Shown here: piece after piece, positions 1-7,126 of the stretch | How the letters are laid out: the number at the start of each line of letters is the position of its first letter | Numbering within the stretch: position 1 is the stretch's first letter | Assembly (NCBI GenBank): GCA_934271365.1 | Contig: CAKQRI010000043.1 | Span: 1 to 12,871 of the forward strand | DNA length: 12,871 nucleotides | Direction: 5' to 3' | Source of the DNA: an uncultured Spirochaetales bacterium | GTDB taxonomy: Bacteria; Spirochaetota; Spirochaetia; Sphaerochaetales; Sphaerochaetaceae | Made by a program: the position numbers and the translations under genes | The notes under the pieces: generated by a model | Told to the model about the DNA's origin: nothing | Seen by the model: the letters and a program-made list of their open reading frames with translations, nothing else | Database searches by the model: none

Positions 1-38
1 TTCAAATAGAATGCCTGTGTGTATTAATCAAAAGAAAA

Positions 39-83
39 GAGCTGCTTCATTTTTTTCTAATTATGAAACAGCTCCATTTTTTT
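39..83 (+). terminator. Intrinsic terminator of an upstream gene outside the window
   Basis: GAGCTG (39-44) pairs with CAGCTC (69-74). After one C-A mismatch, TTCAT (46-50) pairs with ATGAA (63-67), leaving a 12-base AT-rich loop. Seven T residues follow at 77-83, so it works as a Rho-independent terminator on the plus strand. The left flank is A-rich, so it could also serve a minus-strand gene. The gene it ends is not in the window. Confidence 0.75.
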
Positions 84-139
84 GCTGATCAGCACCATAT
101 CATCCGAAAGAGTGTTTATTTGCCTTTCATGAAAAGTCT

Positions 140-196
140 TTGCCCTCATTATCATTCTTTCTGTAAATTATTCAGCTTTTAATATATATTAGTGTC
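140..196 (+). promoter_or_regulatory. Putative hprK promoter region, possibly leaderless
   Basis: Two -10 candidates are visible. TATATT at 185-190 lies six bases before the hprK ATG, which would give an mRNA starting at or next to the start codon. Alternatively TTGCCC (140-145) and TAAATT (164-169), separated by 18 bases, would give a leader of about 20 bases. No Shine-Dalgarno is present between 177 and 196, which favours the first reading. Confidence 0.4.
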
Positions 197-1174
197 ATGG
201 TTGATTTCACTGTTCTTGATCTTCTGGATCTTGATTTAAAAGAGCATAATTATCTACAGCTTAAGTGCGTAGCTGGACGTTCTGGTCTCTCGCGAAAGAT
301 TTCAATAGCTAAAATCACAAGGCCGGGTCTTGCGCTTTCTGGCTATTTTGTCGATTTTGACTCATCTTCAATACAGGTATTTGGGCTATCAGAAGAAAGC
401 TACATCGATGAGCTAGAGAAGAAGAATGACTACACCACTATTGAGAAATACTTTGAATATCAGATGCCATGCGCCATCTTTGTCGATAATTATATTCCAT
501 CAGATCATATAAAAGAGCTTGCTGAGAAGAATGCTGTCACACTGCTTACAACGCCATTGGACTCATCAGATCTGTCAAGGCGCGCTTATTCACTTCTTGA
601 TGAGGTATTTGCGAAGACAGAGACAATCCATGGTGTTCTGGTTGAGGTATTCGGAATCGGTGTGCTGATTACAGGAAGCAGCGGAGTCGGAAAAAGCGAG
701 ACAGCACTGGAGCTGATTGAAAGAGGGCATCGCTTAATCTCTGATGACACGGTAAAGCTCAGATCAATCTCAGATAGCCATATAGTAGGCTCTGGAGAGA
801 ATCCTCTGATTGCTCACCACATGGAAATCAGAGGACTGGGAATCATTGATATAACAAATCTATTCGGTGTTGGTGCAATCAGGGAAAAGAAGCAGGTACA
901 GCTTGCCGTTGAGCTAGAGGACTGGGTAAACGGAAAGCAATACGATAGAATCGGAGATGCGCTTACTGCATCATACCTCGGAATCACAATACCTAAGGTG
1001 GTAATTCCTGTAAGGCCAGGCAGAAACATACCTATCATTATCGAAACTGCAGCAAGAAATGAGAGGCTAAAGAAGCTTGGTTACCATTCATCCCAGGATT
1101 TCAATAACTCTGTGATGAGATGGCTTGAAAGCGAGGAAGCAAAGGATCTCTATATTGATAAGGAGGAAGAGTGA
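197..1174 (+). CDS. hprK: HPr kinase/phosphorylase (HprK/P)
   Basis: Bifunctional enzyme that phosphorylates a regulatory serine of HPr and removes that phosphate, linking carbon supply to gene control; cytoplasmic, hexameric in studied relatives. The 325 residues fit the family. The N-terminal domain covers about 1-130. The catalytic domain has the conserved His145 in IHGVLV, a P-loop GSSGVGKS at 160-167, ISDD at 181-184, the family signature beginning MEIRGLGIID at 209, and PVRPGRNI at 272-279. Its substrate HPr is encoded immediately downstream, overlapping by one base (TGATG), so the two are probably translationally coupled. No Shine-Dalgarno precedes the ATG; a -10-like TATATT sits six bases upstream. 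Identity is secure from motifs and context. Confidence 0.97.
   Translation: MVDFTVLDLLDLDLKEHNYLQLKCVAGRSGLSRKISIAKITRPGLALSGYFVDFDSSSIQVFGLSEESYIDELEKKNDYTTIEKYFEYQMPCAIFVDNYIPSDHIKELAEKNAVTLLTTPLDSSDLSRRAYSLLDEVFAKTETIHGVLVEVFGIGVLITGSSGVGKSETALELIERGHRLISDDTVKLRSISDSHIVGSGENPLIAHHMEIRGLGIIDITNLFGVGAIREKKQVQLAVELEDWVNGKQYDRIGDALTASYLGITIPKVVIPVRPGRNIPIIIETAARNERLKKLGYHSSQDFNNSVMRWLESEEAKDLYIDKEEE
1161..1166 (+). promoter_or_regulatory. Ribosome binding site that decides the ptsH start
   Basis: AGGAGG lies within the end of hprK, seven bases before ATG 1174 and four before the in-frame GTG at 1171. The spacing favours the ATG, which also gives canonical HPr residue numbering. Confidence 0.75.
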
Positions 1175-1440
1175 TGATAGAGAAGGAACTTGAAGTCAAA
1201 GGCCGAGCTGGAATACATGCACGCCCTGCATCCGCACTTGCAAAGACAGCATCTTCGTTCAGCTCTTCTGTATTCATAATAAAAGACACAATGAAAGTTA
1301 ATGCAAAGTCGATAATGGGGATAATAACATTAGGGGCAACATACAAGACAAAGCTGCTTTTCCAGGTTGAGGGAAAAGATGAAAAAGAGGCTATGGCAGC
1401 AATAGAGAGGCTCTTTGACAATCAGTTTGAGGAAACCTGA
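1174..1440 (+). CDS. ptsH: Phosphocarrier protein HPr
   Basis: Small cytoplasmic phosphocarrier of the phosphotransferase system and the substrate of HprK. From ATG 1174 the protein has 88 residues, the usual HPr length. Its active-site histidine in GIHARPA falls at residue 15 and the regulatory serine in NAKSIMG at residue 46, exactly the classical numbering. A GTG at 1171 in the same frame would add one residue, but its distance to AGGAGG is short. Both regulatory sites are intact, so it should be a substrate for EI at His15 and HprK at Ser46. No EI or EII gene is in the window, so a role in regulation, sugar transport or both cannot be told apart. It overlaps hprK and the next gene by one base each. 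Confidence 0.96.
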   Translation: MIEKELEVKGRAGIHARPASALAKTASSFSSSVFIIKDTMKVNAKSIMGIITLGATYKTKLLFQVEGKDEKEAMAAIERLFDNQFEET

Positions 1441-2051
1441 TGAAAGATCTCACAGATAAGCAGCAGGCTCTTCTCTCTTTCATCGAGCAGTACTATGAGA
1501 CTAAAGGCATAATGCCTACCCTCTCTGAAATATCAAAAAGATTTTCCTATTCAGATAAAGCTGCATGGGATGCGGTTGAGGCTCTCATAAAAAAAGGAGC
1601 TCTCGAGAAAGAGAAAGGCGAGCACAGAGCAATAAGGCTGAAGAAAGAAGAGAGAGATAAAAGAGAGAACATAAGAATCCCAATATACAGCGGTCCTATA
1701 ACAGCAGCTGCTCTAAATGAAGGAAGCTCTGAATATATCTATCTCTGCAGAACAATAGCTTCTGAAAGAAATCTCTTTGCTATAAGAATAAATGGATTCT
1801 CAATGAAAAATGCAGGGATTCTCCCCTCTGATATAGCTATACTCGATAAGGATACTGCAAATATCAAAGACAACGATATAGTGCTGGCAGAGCCAAAGGC
1901 TGCAGATGAAGACGCAGAGATACAGCTGAGGCGATACAGGAAGACTCCATACTTCTCAGAGCTATGGCCTGAGAATGACAGCATGGGTATAATAAAAGCT
2001 CCAGAATTCTCATTCTATGGAAAGCTTATCTTAATCATAAGGAGTTATTAA
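1440..2051 (+). CDS. lexA: LexA-like repressor with altered self-cleavage residues
   Basis: The 203-residue protein has LexA architecture. An N-terminal winged helix-turn-helix (about 1-68) starts LTDKQQALL and includes MPTLSEISKRF, and a LexA/signal-peptidase-like C-terminal domain covers about 78-203. The catalytic serine is present (Ser121 in GFSMK) and WPEN matches the LexA LPEN segment. Aligning that domain with E. coli LexA puts Arg164 (IQLRRY) at the catalytic lysine (VTVKRL), and the cleavage loop (residues 81-92, GPITAAAL) has no Ala-Gly pair. DNA binding looks intact, but RecA-stimulated self-cleavage may be slow or absent. GAGGA at 1429-1433 gives a good ribosome site. It lies between ptsH and holA with one-base overlaps, an unusual place for an SOS repressor. 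I saw no clear SOS box in the window. The gene name reflects homology, not a proven SOS role. Confidence 0.85.
   Translation: MKDLTDKQQALLSFIEQYYETKGIMPTLSEISKRFSYSDKAAWDAVEALIKKGALEKEKGEHRAIRLKKEERDKRENIRIPIYSGPITAAALNEGSSEYIYLCRTIASERNLFAIRINGFSMKNAGILPSDIAILDKDTANIKDNDIVLAEPKAADEDAEIQLRRYRKTPYFSELWPENDSMGIIKAPEFSFYGKLILIIRSY
2039..2044 (+). promoter_or_regulatory. Ribosome binding site of holA
   Basis: AAGGAG six bases before the holA ATG at 2051, inside the last codons of the LexA-like gene. It supports the start that overlaps the upstream TAA by one base. Confidence 0.75.
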
Positions 2052-3115
2052 TGGCTGTTTATCTGCTTCTAGGACCAGAAGAAGGAGAGAAGAAGGAATT
2101 CATCGAAAGAGAGAAGTCAAAAGTGCTCTCTCAATATCCTGATGCAGAGCTTTATACATTCTTTGCAGGAGATGATGGAGAGGATGCTGTATACCAGGCT
2201 CTCTCTCAGAGCTCGCTATTCTCATCTTTCCGATTCATTGTGATAAAGGCCTTCGAGAATGCATCTAAGACTGATGGGTTATCAAAAGCCCTTATAGAAT
2301 ATGCAAAAGCTCCACAGGAAGATGCAGAAATCATCATAGTATCATCTGACTCATCCACAACATCAATTGCAAAGGAGATCGTGAATCTTGCAGGAAAGGA
2401 GAATACGAGAATCTACTGGGAGCTCAAGGAAAGTGACAAAATCAACTGGATCAGAGCCTTCGCCAGAAAAGAGGGATTCACAATAACAAAGCCTGCAATA
2501 GATGAGATCTTATCATCTGTTGATAACAATACCTTAGAGATGAAGAATCTCATGTCATCAATCGCATTGTTCCTCCATCTTCAGAAAAGCGGAAATGTAA
2601 TAGATGAGGATGTAATCGAGAACTATGCAGCAAGAACAAAGGGTGAGAATGGCTATACTCTATTCAAAGCTGTGGCAGATAAGGATCTAGAGCATTCACT
2701 TCTGATTATTGCCTCTATAGTCTTACAGGACTCAAGAGATGTCATTCCGGCATTCACTGTGCTACAGAACCAGTTCAGAAGGCTCGAGGCATGCCTTATC
2801 CTCAAGGAAAAAGGAATGAATGAGAGCCAGATATTCAAGGAAGTTGTGTTCTTCCCAACTTATACTCCAAAGAGAGCAATGAAAGGAGTGATGTTCAAGG
2901 AAGCTCCGATATTCTCATCTGCAATGAAGAACTACAGCAGAAAAGATGCAAGAGAAATTGTGCTTTACCTTGGAAAGATGGATAGCGAAATCAAAGGCGC
3001 AGGTCTTGATATGACAAAGCTTCTTCTTGAAGAGATTATTTACAGGATAATAGAGTTCAATGGCAAAGAGAGCGGAATGGATCTCATTCCACCAGAGCTT
3101 TCAATATCATTTTAG
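2051..3115 (+). CDS. holA: DNA polymerase III, delta subunit (clamp loader)
   Basis: Clamp-loader subunit that opens the beta sliding clamp during replication. The 354 residues match the usual delta size. The N-terminus (VYLLLGPEEGEKKEFI) is the degenerate AAA+ nucleotide-site region typical of delta, followed by LYTFFAGDDGED and the segment QSSLFSSFRFIVIKAFENA, which corresponds to the conserved clamp-contact and strand region. The middle part is AAA+-like and the C-terminal third is helical, as in the collar domain. It is the last gene of the hprK operon, and its start overlaps the upstream TAA. Its stop overlaps the 3' end of uvrC on the other strand, and no terminator hairpin lies between them. 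The family is divergent, so recognition rests on overall pattern and length. Confidence 0.85.
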   Translation: MAVYLLLGPEEGEKKEFIEREKSKVLSQYPDAELYTFFAGDDGEDAVYQALSQSSLFSSFRFIVIKAFENASKTDGLSKALIEYAKAPQEDAEIIIVSSDSSTTSIAKEIVNLAGKENTRIYWELKESDKINWIRAFARKEGFTITKPAIDEILSSVDNNTLEMKNLMSSIALFLHLQKSGNVIDEDVIENYAARTKGENGYTLFKAVADKDLEHSLLIIASIVLQDSRDVIPAFTVLQNQFRRLEACLILKEKGMNESQIFKEVVFFPTYTPKRAMKGVMFKEAPIFSSAMKNYSRKDAREIVLYLGKMDSEIKGAGLDMTKLLLEEIIYRIIEFNGKESGMDLIPPELSISF

Positions 3116-4887
3116 AAATTGAGCTTATGAAGCACACGCTCTGCAACAGGAAGCGGGATTCCTGCGCCCTTTGCTAGTTCTTCAGCATCAAGCTCAAGAA
3201 TTGCCTCAATGCTACCATATTTCTCCATAATGCGGCGGCTTCTCTCTTTCCCTATTCCATCTATTGATTCAAGAAGCGAGAATGAGGCTTCCTTGCTTCG
3301 CATCCGCTGATTGAACGAAGTAGCAAATCTATGGCATTCATCTCTTACAGCAATAAGAACTCTAAGCCCAGGATCTGAATGAGGAAGCAGCAGAGACGGT
3401 CTATCTGGGAACACAATCTCCTCCCGCTTCTCTGCAAGGCCTACTACAGGAAAGCTCAGTTCTAGGCTTGAGAGCGCATCAAGAGCAGCACTCACCTGCC
3501 CTTTTCCTCCATCGACCATAAGCAGATCAGGAAGCTCCTCACCTTCCTTCAATAGCCTTGAATACCGCCTATAAATAGCTTCTCTCATTGACTGGAAGTC
3601 ATCAATTTTGCCTCCAAGAGTCTTCATTGAGAAGTGCCTGTATTCCTTATTTGAGGAGTTGCCATCTCTGAATACGATAAGAGACGCAACTGTATATTTT
3701 CCTGCCAGCTGTGCTATATCAAAGCCCTCGATATGACGAGGAAGAACATCAAGCCCCAATGACTCCTTCAATGATTCCAGAGCTGGTGTATTATCTATTT
3801 CCTTAAGCCTCTTCTCTATATCCCTTGAAGCATTCTCATCTGCAAGCCTCAGGATCCTATAATGCTTTCCCTCTCTTGGCACGGTGACATAAAGAGTAGA
3901 GCCCAGAGTTTCCTTAAAGTATCTTGAAAGAAGCTCAGCATCTATCTCATGAGATACGAAAAGCTCCGATGGCAGCACCTTCTCATCAGAATAGTACTGA
4001 ATGAGGAATGAGAGCAGTGTCTCAGTCTCATCACCGAGGCATTCTGCCCTATACAGAGCCTTTCCAATAAGCCGGCCACCCCTGAACTGCATCAGGGATA
4101 TTGTGCAGAGATATGCTCTCATCTCAATTGCGGCATAATCACGGTTATCCATCTCTGAATAATCTTCGACAAGCTGGTTCTCCTGCATCACTTCCAGGGC
4201 TTTCAGAAGATCACGTTTTCTTGCAGCAGTCTCGAAATCCAGAGCTTTTGCAGCTTCTTTCATATCATGCTCTACATTCTTTATAACAGAGCTGTCATCA
4301 CCATCTAGGAATGTTTCTACCTGCTTTACGTATGCTTTATATGCTTCTGGGCTGATTGCCCCGATGCATGGACCTGAGCATTTCCTGAGATGATAGTAAA
4401 GGCATGGGGTATCTCTCTTCTTAAGAGGTCCGCTGCAGTGTCTCAGAGGAAAAGATTCCTTTACCATATCAAGATACATATCCAAACGATGCACATCTGG
4501 ATATGGTCCATAGTATTTTGAGCCATCACGTATGACGCGTCTTGTCTTGAATATTCTTGGGTAAGCTTCCTTTGTGATTCTTATCACAGGATATGTCTTA
4601 CCATCCTTAAGCAGGATATTGTAGTGTGGATTGTATTTCTTTATCAGATTGTTCTCAAGAACAAGTGCCTCGTATTCATTGCCAGTGATTACATAGTCAA
4701 TATGGACAATCTTCTCAACAAGAGCAGCAGTCTTTGCATTGCGATTAGGAAGGAAATATGAAGTCACACGCCGCTTAAGGTTCTTTGCCTTACCGACATA
4801 GATAACGGTTCCCTCACTGTTCTTCATTAAATAGCAGCCAGGATTCTCCGGAAGGTTCCTAGCCTGATCTCTTGCACTCTCTGCCAT
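3112..4887 (-). CDS. uvrC: Excinuclease ABC subunit C
   Basis: Nucleotide-excision-repair endonuclease that makes both incisions with UvrA and UvrB. From ATG 4887 it has 591 residues. The GIY-YIG domain (about 11-90) contains GTVIYVGKAKNLKRR and a catalytic Glu in EALVLENN. Cys151, Cys162, Cys170 and Cys174 match the four-cysteine Fe-S site described in UvrC. The UVR (UvrB-binding) motif is at about 203-236. The RNase H-like nuclease is at about 385-535, with FDIAQLAG (Asp390), VDGGKGQ (Asp459) and RDECHRF (His519). A tandem HhH domain follows from about 538. A TTG at 4917 would add ten hydrophobic residues (SFLLLYSFL) not expected in UvrC and has no ribosome site, so I chose the ATG, which has TATTCT six bases upstream. 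The gene converges on holA with a short overlap. Confidence 0.96.
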   Translation of the reverse strand: MAESARDQARNLPENPGCYLMKNSEGTVIYVGKAKNLKRRVTSYFLPNRNAKTAALVEKIVHIDYVITGNEYEALVLENNLIKKYNPHYNILLKDGKTYPVIRITKEAYPRIFKTRRVIRDGSKYYGPYPDVHRLDMYLDMVKESFPLRHCSGPLKKRDTPCLYYHLRKCSGPCIGAISPEAYKAYVKQVETFLDGDDSSVIKNVEHDMKEAAKALDFETAARKRDLLKALEVMQENQLVEDYSEMDNRDYAAIEMRAYLCTISLMQFRGGRLIGKALYRAECLGDETETLLSFLIQYYSDEKVLPSELFVSHEIDAELLSRYFKETLGSTLYVTVPREGKHYRILRLADENASRDIEKRLKEIDNTPALESLKESLGLDVLPRHIEGFDIAQLAGKYTVASLIVFRDGNSSNKEYRHFSMKTLGGKIDDFQSMREAIYRRYSRLLKEGEELPDLLMVDGGKGQVSAALDALSSLELSFPVVGLAEKREEIVFPDRPSLLLPHSDPGLRVLIAVRDECHRFATSFNQRMRSKEASFSLLESIDGIGKERSRRIMEKYGSIEAILELDAEELAKGAGIPLPVAERVLHKLNF

Positions 4888-4893
4888 AAGAAA

Positions 4894-4899
4894 AGAATA
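4894..4899 (-). promoter_or_regulatory. Putative uvrC -10 element, leaderless arrangement
   Basis: On the minus strand TATTCT lies six bases before the uvrC ATG (4887). There is no Shine-Dalgarno, and the -35 region is weak. A -35 at about 4917-4922 would overlap the spacer of the divergent SPL promoter. Confidence 0.35.
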
Positions 4900-4910
4900 C
4901 AACAAAAGGA

Positions 4911-4945
4911 AAGACAAAAGAAGGCATAAGGACTAAACTCTAGCC
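4911..4945 (+). promoter_or_regulatory. Putative promoter of the SPL-like gene, leaderless arrangement
   Basis: AAGACA (4911-4916, four of six bases of TTGACA), a 17-base spacer, then TAAACT (4934-4939). The ATG at 4946 follows six bases later, so transcription would begin at or beside the start codon. The nearest purine-rich stretch (AAGGA at about 4928-4932) is 13 bases from the ATG, too far for a standard ribosome site. Confidence 0.45.
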
Positions 4946-6175
4946 ATGAAAGCATTCTCTGATATTTTCGATAGATTACCAGATACGATAAGAGGCCAAC
5001 TTGATGAGATATTCACGGTCCTTAAGCTCACAGAGGCCCAGAAACTCGAAGCAGTAAAGGAAGAAGCAGACTTAGTGCAGTGGAAAGAAGAATCCTATGC
5101 CAAGCATGCAGATCTTGAAAAGCTCGTAGAAAGGAAAGATGGACGAGGAAGAGATGAGTATATAAGCGGAATGCGCAGATATATGCATAAGCTCAGGGCA
5201 GAAGAGACAAATTACTCTGGCTTCTTCCCAAAAAGAAGCCCTAAAGCAAAAATCAAAGCCGTAGTTGATGATAAGCCAATAGTACTTGGTAAGTGTCCTT
5301 GTCCTGTTGACGGTGAGAAGACAAGATGCTGCAAGCTCACTACACTCGATGCTGCAATGCAGTGCGCTTTTGCTTGTTCATACTGTTCTGTACAGGCATT
5401 CTACAATGAGAATCAGATAATGATCGCAGGAGATTTTGAAAGAAGGCTTGATGAGCTCGATATCCCAGATGGTGTATGGCACATCGGAACAGGACAGGCA
5501 TCAGATTCTCTTCTCTTAGGCGATGACTACAATACACTTACAGCACTCTCATCCTTCGCAAAGAAGCATAAAGATATAATCATAGAGCTTAAGAGCAAAT
5601 CAAAAAGAGATATCTTTAATCACCAATACCCGAGAAATATGATCTTCACATGGTCTCTGAATGCTCAAACCATAACAGAAAGGGAAGAACATCTCACAGC
5701 AAAACTTGAAGAGCGCCTCAATACAGCAAGAAAGGCTGCAGATAATAATAACCTAGTAGGATTCCATATCCATCCAATGGTATATTTCAAGGGCTGGCAG
5801 GATGAATACAGTCATGTTGCAAGAAGAATCGAAGAGATGTTCTCTCCAGATGAGGTTGAAATGATAAGCATCGGAACTCTTACTTTCACGAAAGCGGTTC
5901 TAAAAAGGCTCAGAGAGGCAGGAGAGGAATCAAGAGTGCTTGAAATGGAACTTGAGAAAACAGCTGGAAAGTACTCATACCCACAAGATAAGAAAAAAGA
6001 GATGTTCTCTCATGTCTATGGAGAATTCTCAGAGGAATGGCATAAGAATGTCTTCTTCTACCTATGCATGGAAGACCCTACTCTATGGAAGCCTGTACTT
6101 GGAAGAGAATATAGCTCTGATAAGGAATTTGAAATGGATATGAAAAAAAGCTATTTTGATAAAATTAATAACTAA
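4946..6175 (+). CDS. SPL-family radical SAM protein (spore photoproduct lyase-like)
   Basis: The 409-residue protein has a radical SAM CX3CX2C cluster motif (Cys140, Cys144, Cys147 in CAFACSYC) and downstream features of the SplB family (COG1533). These are HIGTGQASDSLLLG (179-192), IELKSKSK, FTWSLNA (234-240), GFHIHPM.YFKGW (272-284), MISIGTLTF (306-314), and a C-terminal CMEDPTLWKPVLG (374-386). Spore photoproduct lyase reverses a UV thymine dimer in spores. Spirochaetes do not sporulate, so the substrate is unknown; repair of a DNA lesion is a reasonable guess because uvrC is divergent next door. An N-terminal helical region of about 100 residues precedes the core. Four further cysteines, 117, 119, 128 and 129, lie just before the cluster and could bind metal or a second Fe-S centre. 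I give no symbol because splB function is not shown. Confidence 0.88.
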   Translation: MKAFSDIFDRLPDTIRGQLDEIFTVLKLTEAQKLEAVKEEADLVQWKEESYAKHADLEKLVERKDGRGRDEYISGMRRYMHKLRAEETNYSGFFPKRSPKAKIKAVVDDKPIVLGKCPCPVDGEKTRCCKLTTLDAAMQCAFACSYCSVQAFYNENQIMIAGDFERRLDELDIPDGVWHIGTGQASDSLLLGDDYNTLTALSSFAKKHKDIIIELKSKSKRDIFNHQYPRNMIFTWSLNAQTITEREEHLTAKLEERLNTARKAADNNNLVGFHIHPMVYFKGWQDEYSHVARRIEEMFSPDEVEMISIGTLTFTKAVLKRLREAGEESRVLEMELEKTAGKYSYPQDKKKEMFSHVYGEFSEEWHKNVFFYLCMEDPTLWKPVLGREYSSDKEFEMDMKKSYFDKINN

Positions 6176-6220
6176 AACATTTTATAAAATCTGATTTATC
6201 TTCTATTATTTACGGATAAA

Positions 6221-6240
6221 AATACCGCCAGAAGTGGCGG
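6221..6240 (-). terminator. Terminator of the malQ-rsmE-thyX operon
   Basis: CCGCCA (6225-6230) and TGGCGG (6235-6240) form a 6-bp GC-rich stem with loop GAAG. Read on the minus strand the stem is followed by TATTTTTAT, giving a Rho-independent terminator just past the thyX stop. On the plus strand only a short T stretch follows, so it would be a weaker stop for the converging SPL gene. Confidence 0.75.
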
Positions 6241-6261
6241 CATTGATATCTTTAGAGCTAG

Positions 6262-7080
6262 TTATTTCAGCTTGGCTTCGAATATCTCAAGCTCTCTGCC
6301 TTTAAGCTTCACTTCCTCTCCGCTGATCATAGCCTTTATAGCCTCTACTTCATTTCTGGAGAAGCTCTTTCCACCTACCTTGTGGTTTTCAAATGCCTCT
6401 GTTGCAATAGGACATACTGTCCTTACAATCTCAAGCATCACTTCAGCATAAGCACGGATTTCATACTGTGCATGCCCATCTAAGCGGAGTGCAAGGAAAT
6501 GGAAGAGATTATGAAGATCCATCTCCCAATAGAACTCTGTGTAAAGAGATAGAGGAAGATCTATGCGGGCAATCTCTCTGGCAATCCCTGAATCCAGAAG
6601 GTTGTGATAAGTCTCAAACGCTGATGCATTCTGCTTCTCGAGAAGCTCTCTGACTCTATCTGCTTCTTCCTTAGATACCGGCTCACTCTTTCTCCCCTGC
6701 TTATTATCCTCACTCTGAAGTGCAATATGCTCAGGATCAGGAACATAGCATTCATCCTTCATGACGGAATAACGCCCGGAGATCTCATTCATTCTTGCTG
6801 TTCTATGGCGTGTCCACTGACGTGCAACAAAGATAGGCATCTTCACATGGAATGTAAACACAACCTGCTCGAATGGTGATGTATGATCATTTCTTAGAAG
6901 ATAATTGATCAGGCCTTTATCCTGACGGAAAGATTTAGTTCCCTCTCCATAGCTGACGCGAGCAGACTGAACAATTCTCTGATCAGATCCCAGGTAATCA
7001 ACAAGTCTTACAAATCCATGATCGAGAACAGGGAATTCCTTATCAAGAATAGCCTCTGCCTCAGGTACAATACAATGCAT
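6262..7080 (-). CDS. thyX: FAD-dependent thymidylate synthase (ThyX)
   Basis: Makes dTMP from dUMP using methylenetetrahydrofolate and NAD(P)H with FAD; cytoplasmic homotetramer in the family. At 272 residues it is in the normal range, somewhat long. The ThyX signature RHRX7S is present as Arg91-His92-Arg93 to Ser101, inside RQWTRHRTARMNEISGRYS. The C-terminal half has DLHNLFHFLALRLDGHAQYE, the conserved FAD/dUMP-binding region. AGGAG (minus strand, 7087-7091) lies six bases before the ATG. It is the last gene of malQ-rsmE-thyX, 46 bases after rsmE, and is followed by a hairpin terminator. ThyX produces dihydrofolate-independent thymidylate; no thyA or folA is in the window. Confidence 0.96.
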   Translation of the reverse strand: MHCIVPEAEAILDKEFPVLDHGFVRLVDYLGSDQRIVQSARVSYGEGTKSFRQDKGLINYLLRNDHTSPFEQVVFTFHVKMPIFVARQWTRHRTARMNEISGRYSVMKDECYVPDPEHIALQSEDNKQGRKSEPVSKEEADRVRELLEKQNASAFETYHNLLDSGIAREIARIDLPLSLYTEFYWEMDLHNLFHFLALRLDGHAQYEIRAYAEVMLEIVRTVCPIATEAFENHKVGGKSFSRNEVEAIKAMISGEEVKLKGRELEIFEAKLK

Positions 7081-7126
7081 AGCAATCTCCTACAGGCTAA
7101 ATAGTCTATCAGCAGAACTGAAAAGT

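Noticed and set aside
84..93. Ten-base palindrome GCTGATCAGC upstream of hprK
   Set aside because: Short, single copy, just after a terminator; no evidence that it is an operator.
161..175. CTG-N9-CAG in the hprK promoter, resembling an E. coli-type SOS box
   Set aside because: The spacing is one base short of the CTG-N10-CAG consensus and the rest does not match; no second copy is visible at uvrC.
1637..1672. Purine-rich low-complexity run in the LexA-like gene
   Set aside because: Explained by the charged linker (Lys/Glu/Arg codons) between the two LexA domains.
4888..4917. TTG-initiated N-terminal extension of UvrC (ten residues)
   Set aside because: Hydrophobic and unlike UvrC, no ribosome site, and it occupies the shared promoter region; ATG 4887 fits better.
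6179..6190. Perfect 12-base palindrome ATTTTATAAAAT after the SPL-like gene
   Set aside because: Pure A/T in an A/T-rich gap; expected by chance and too weak a stem for a terminator.
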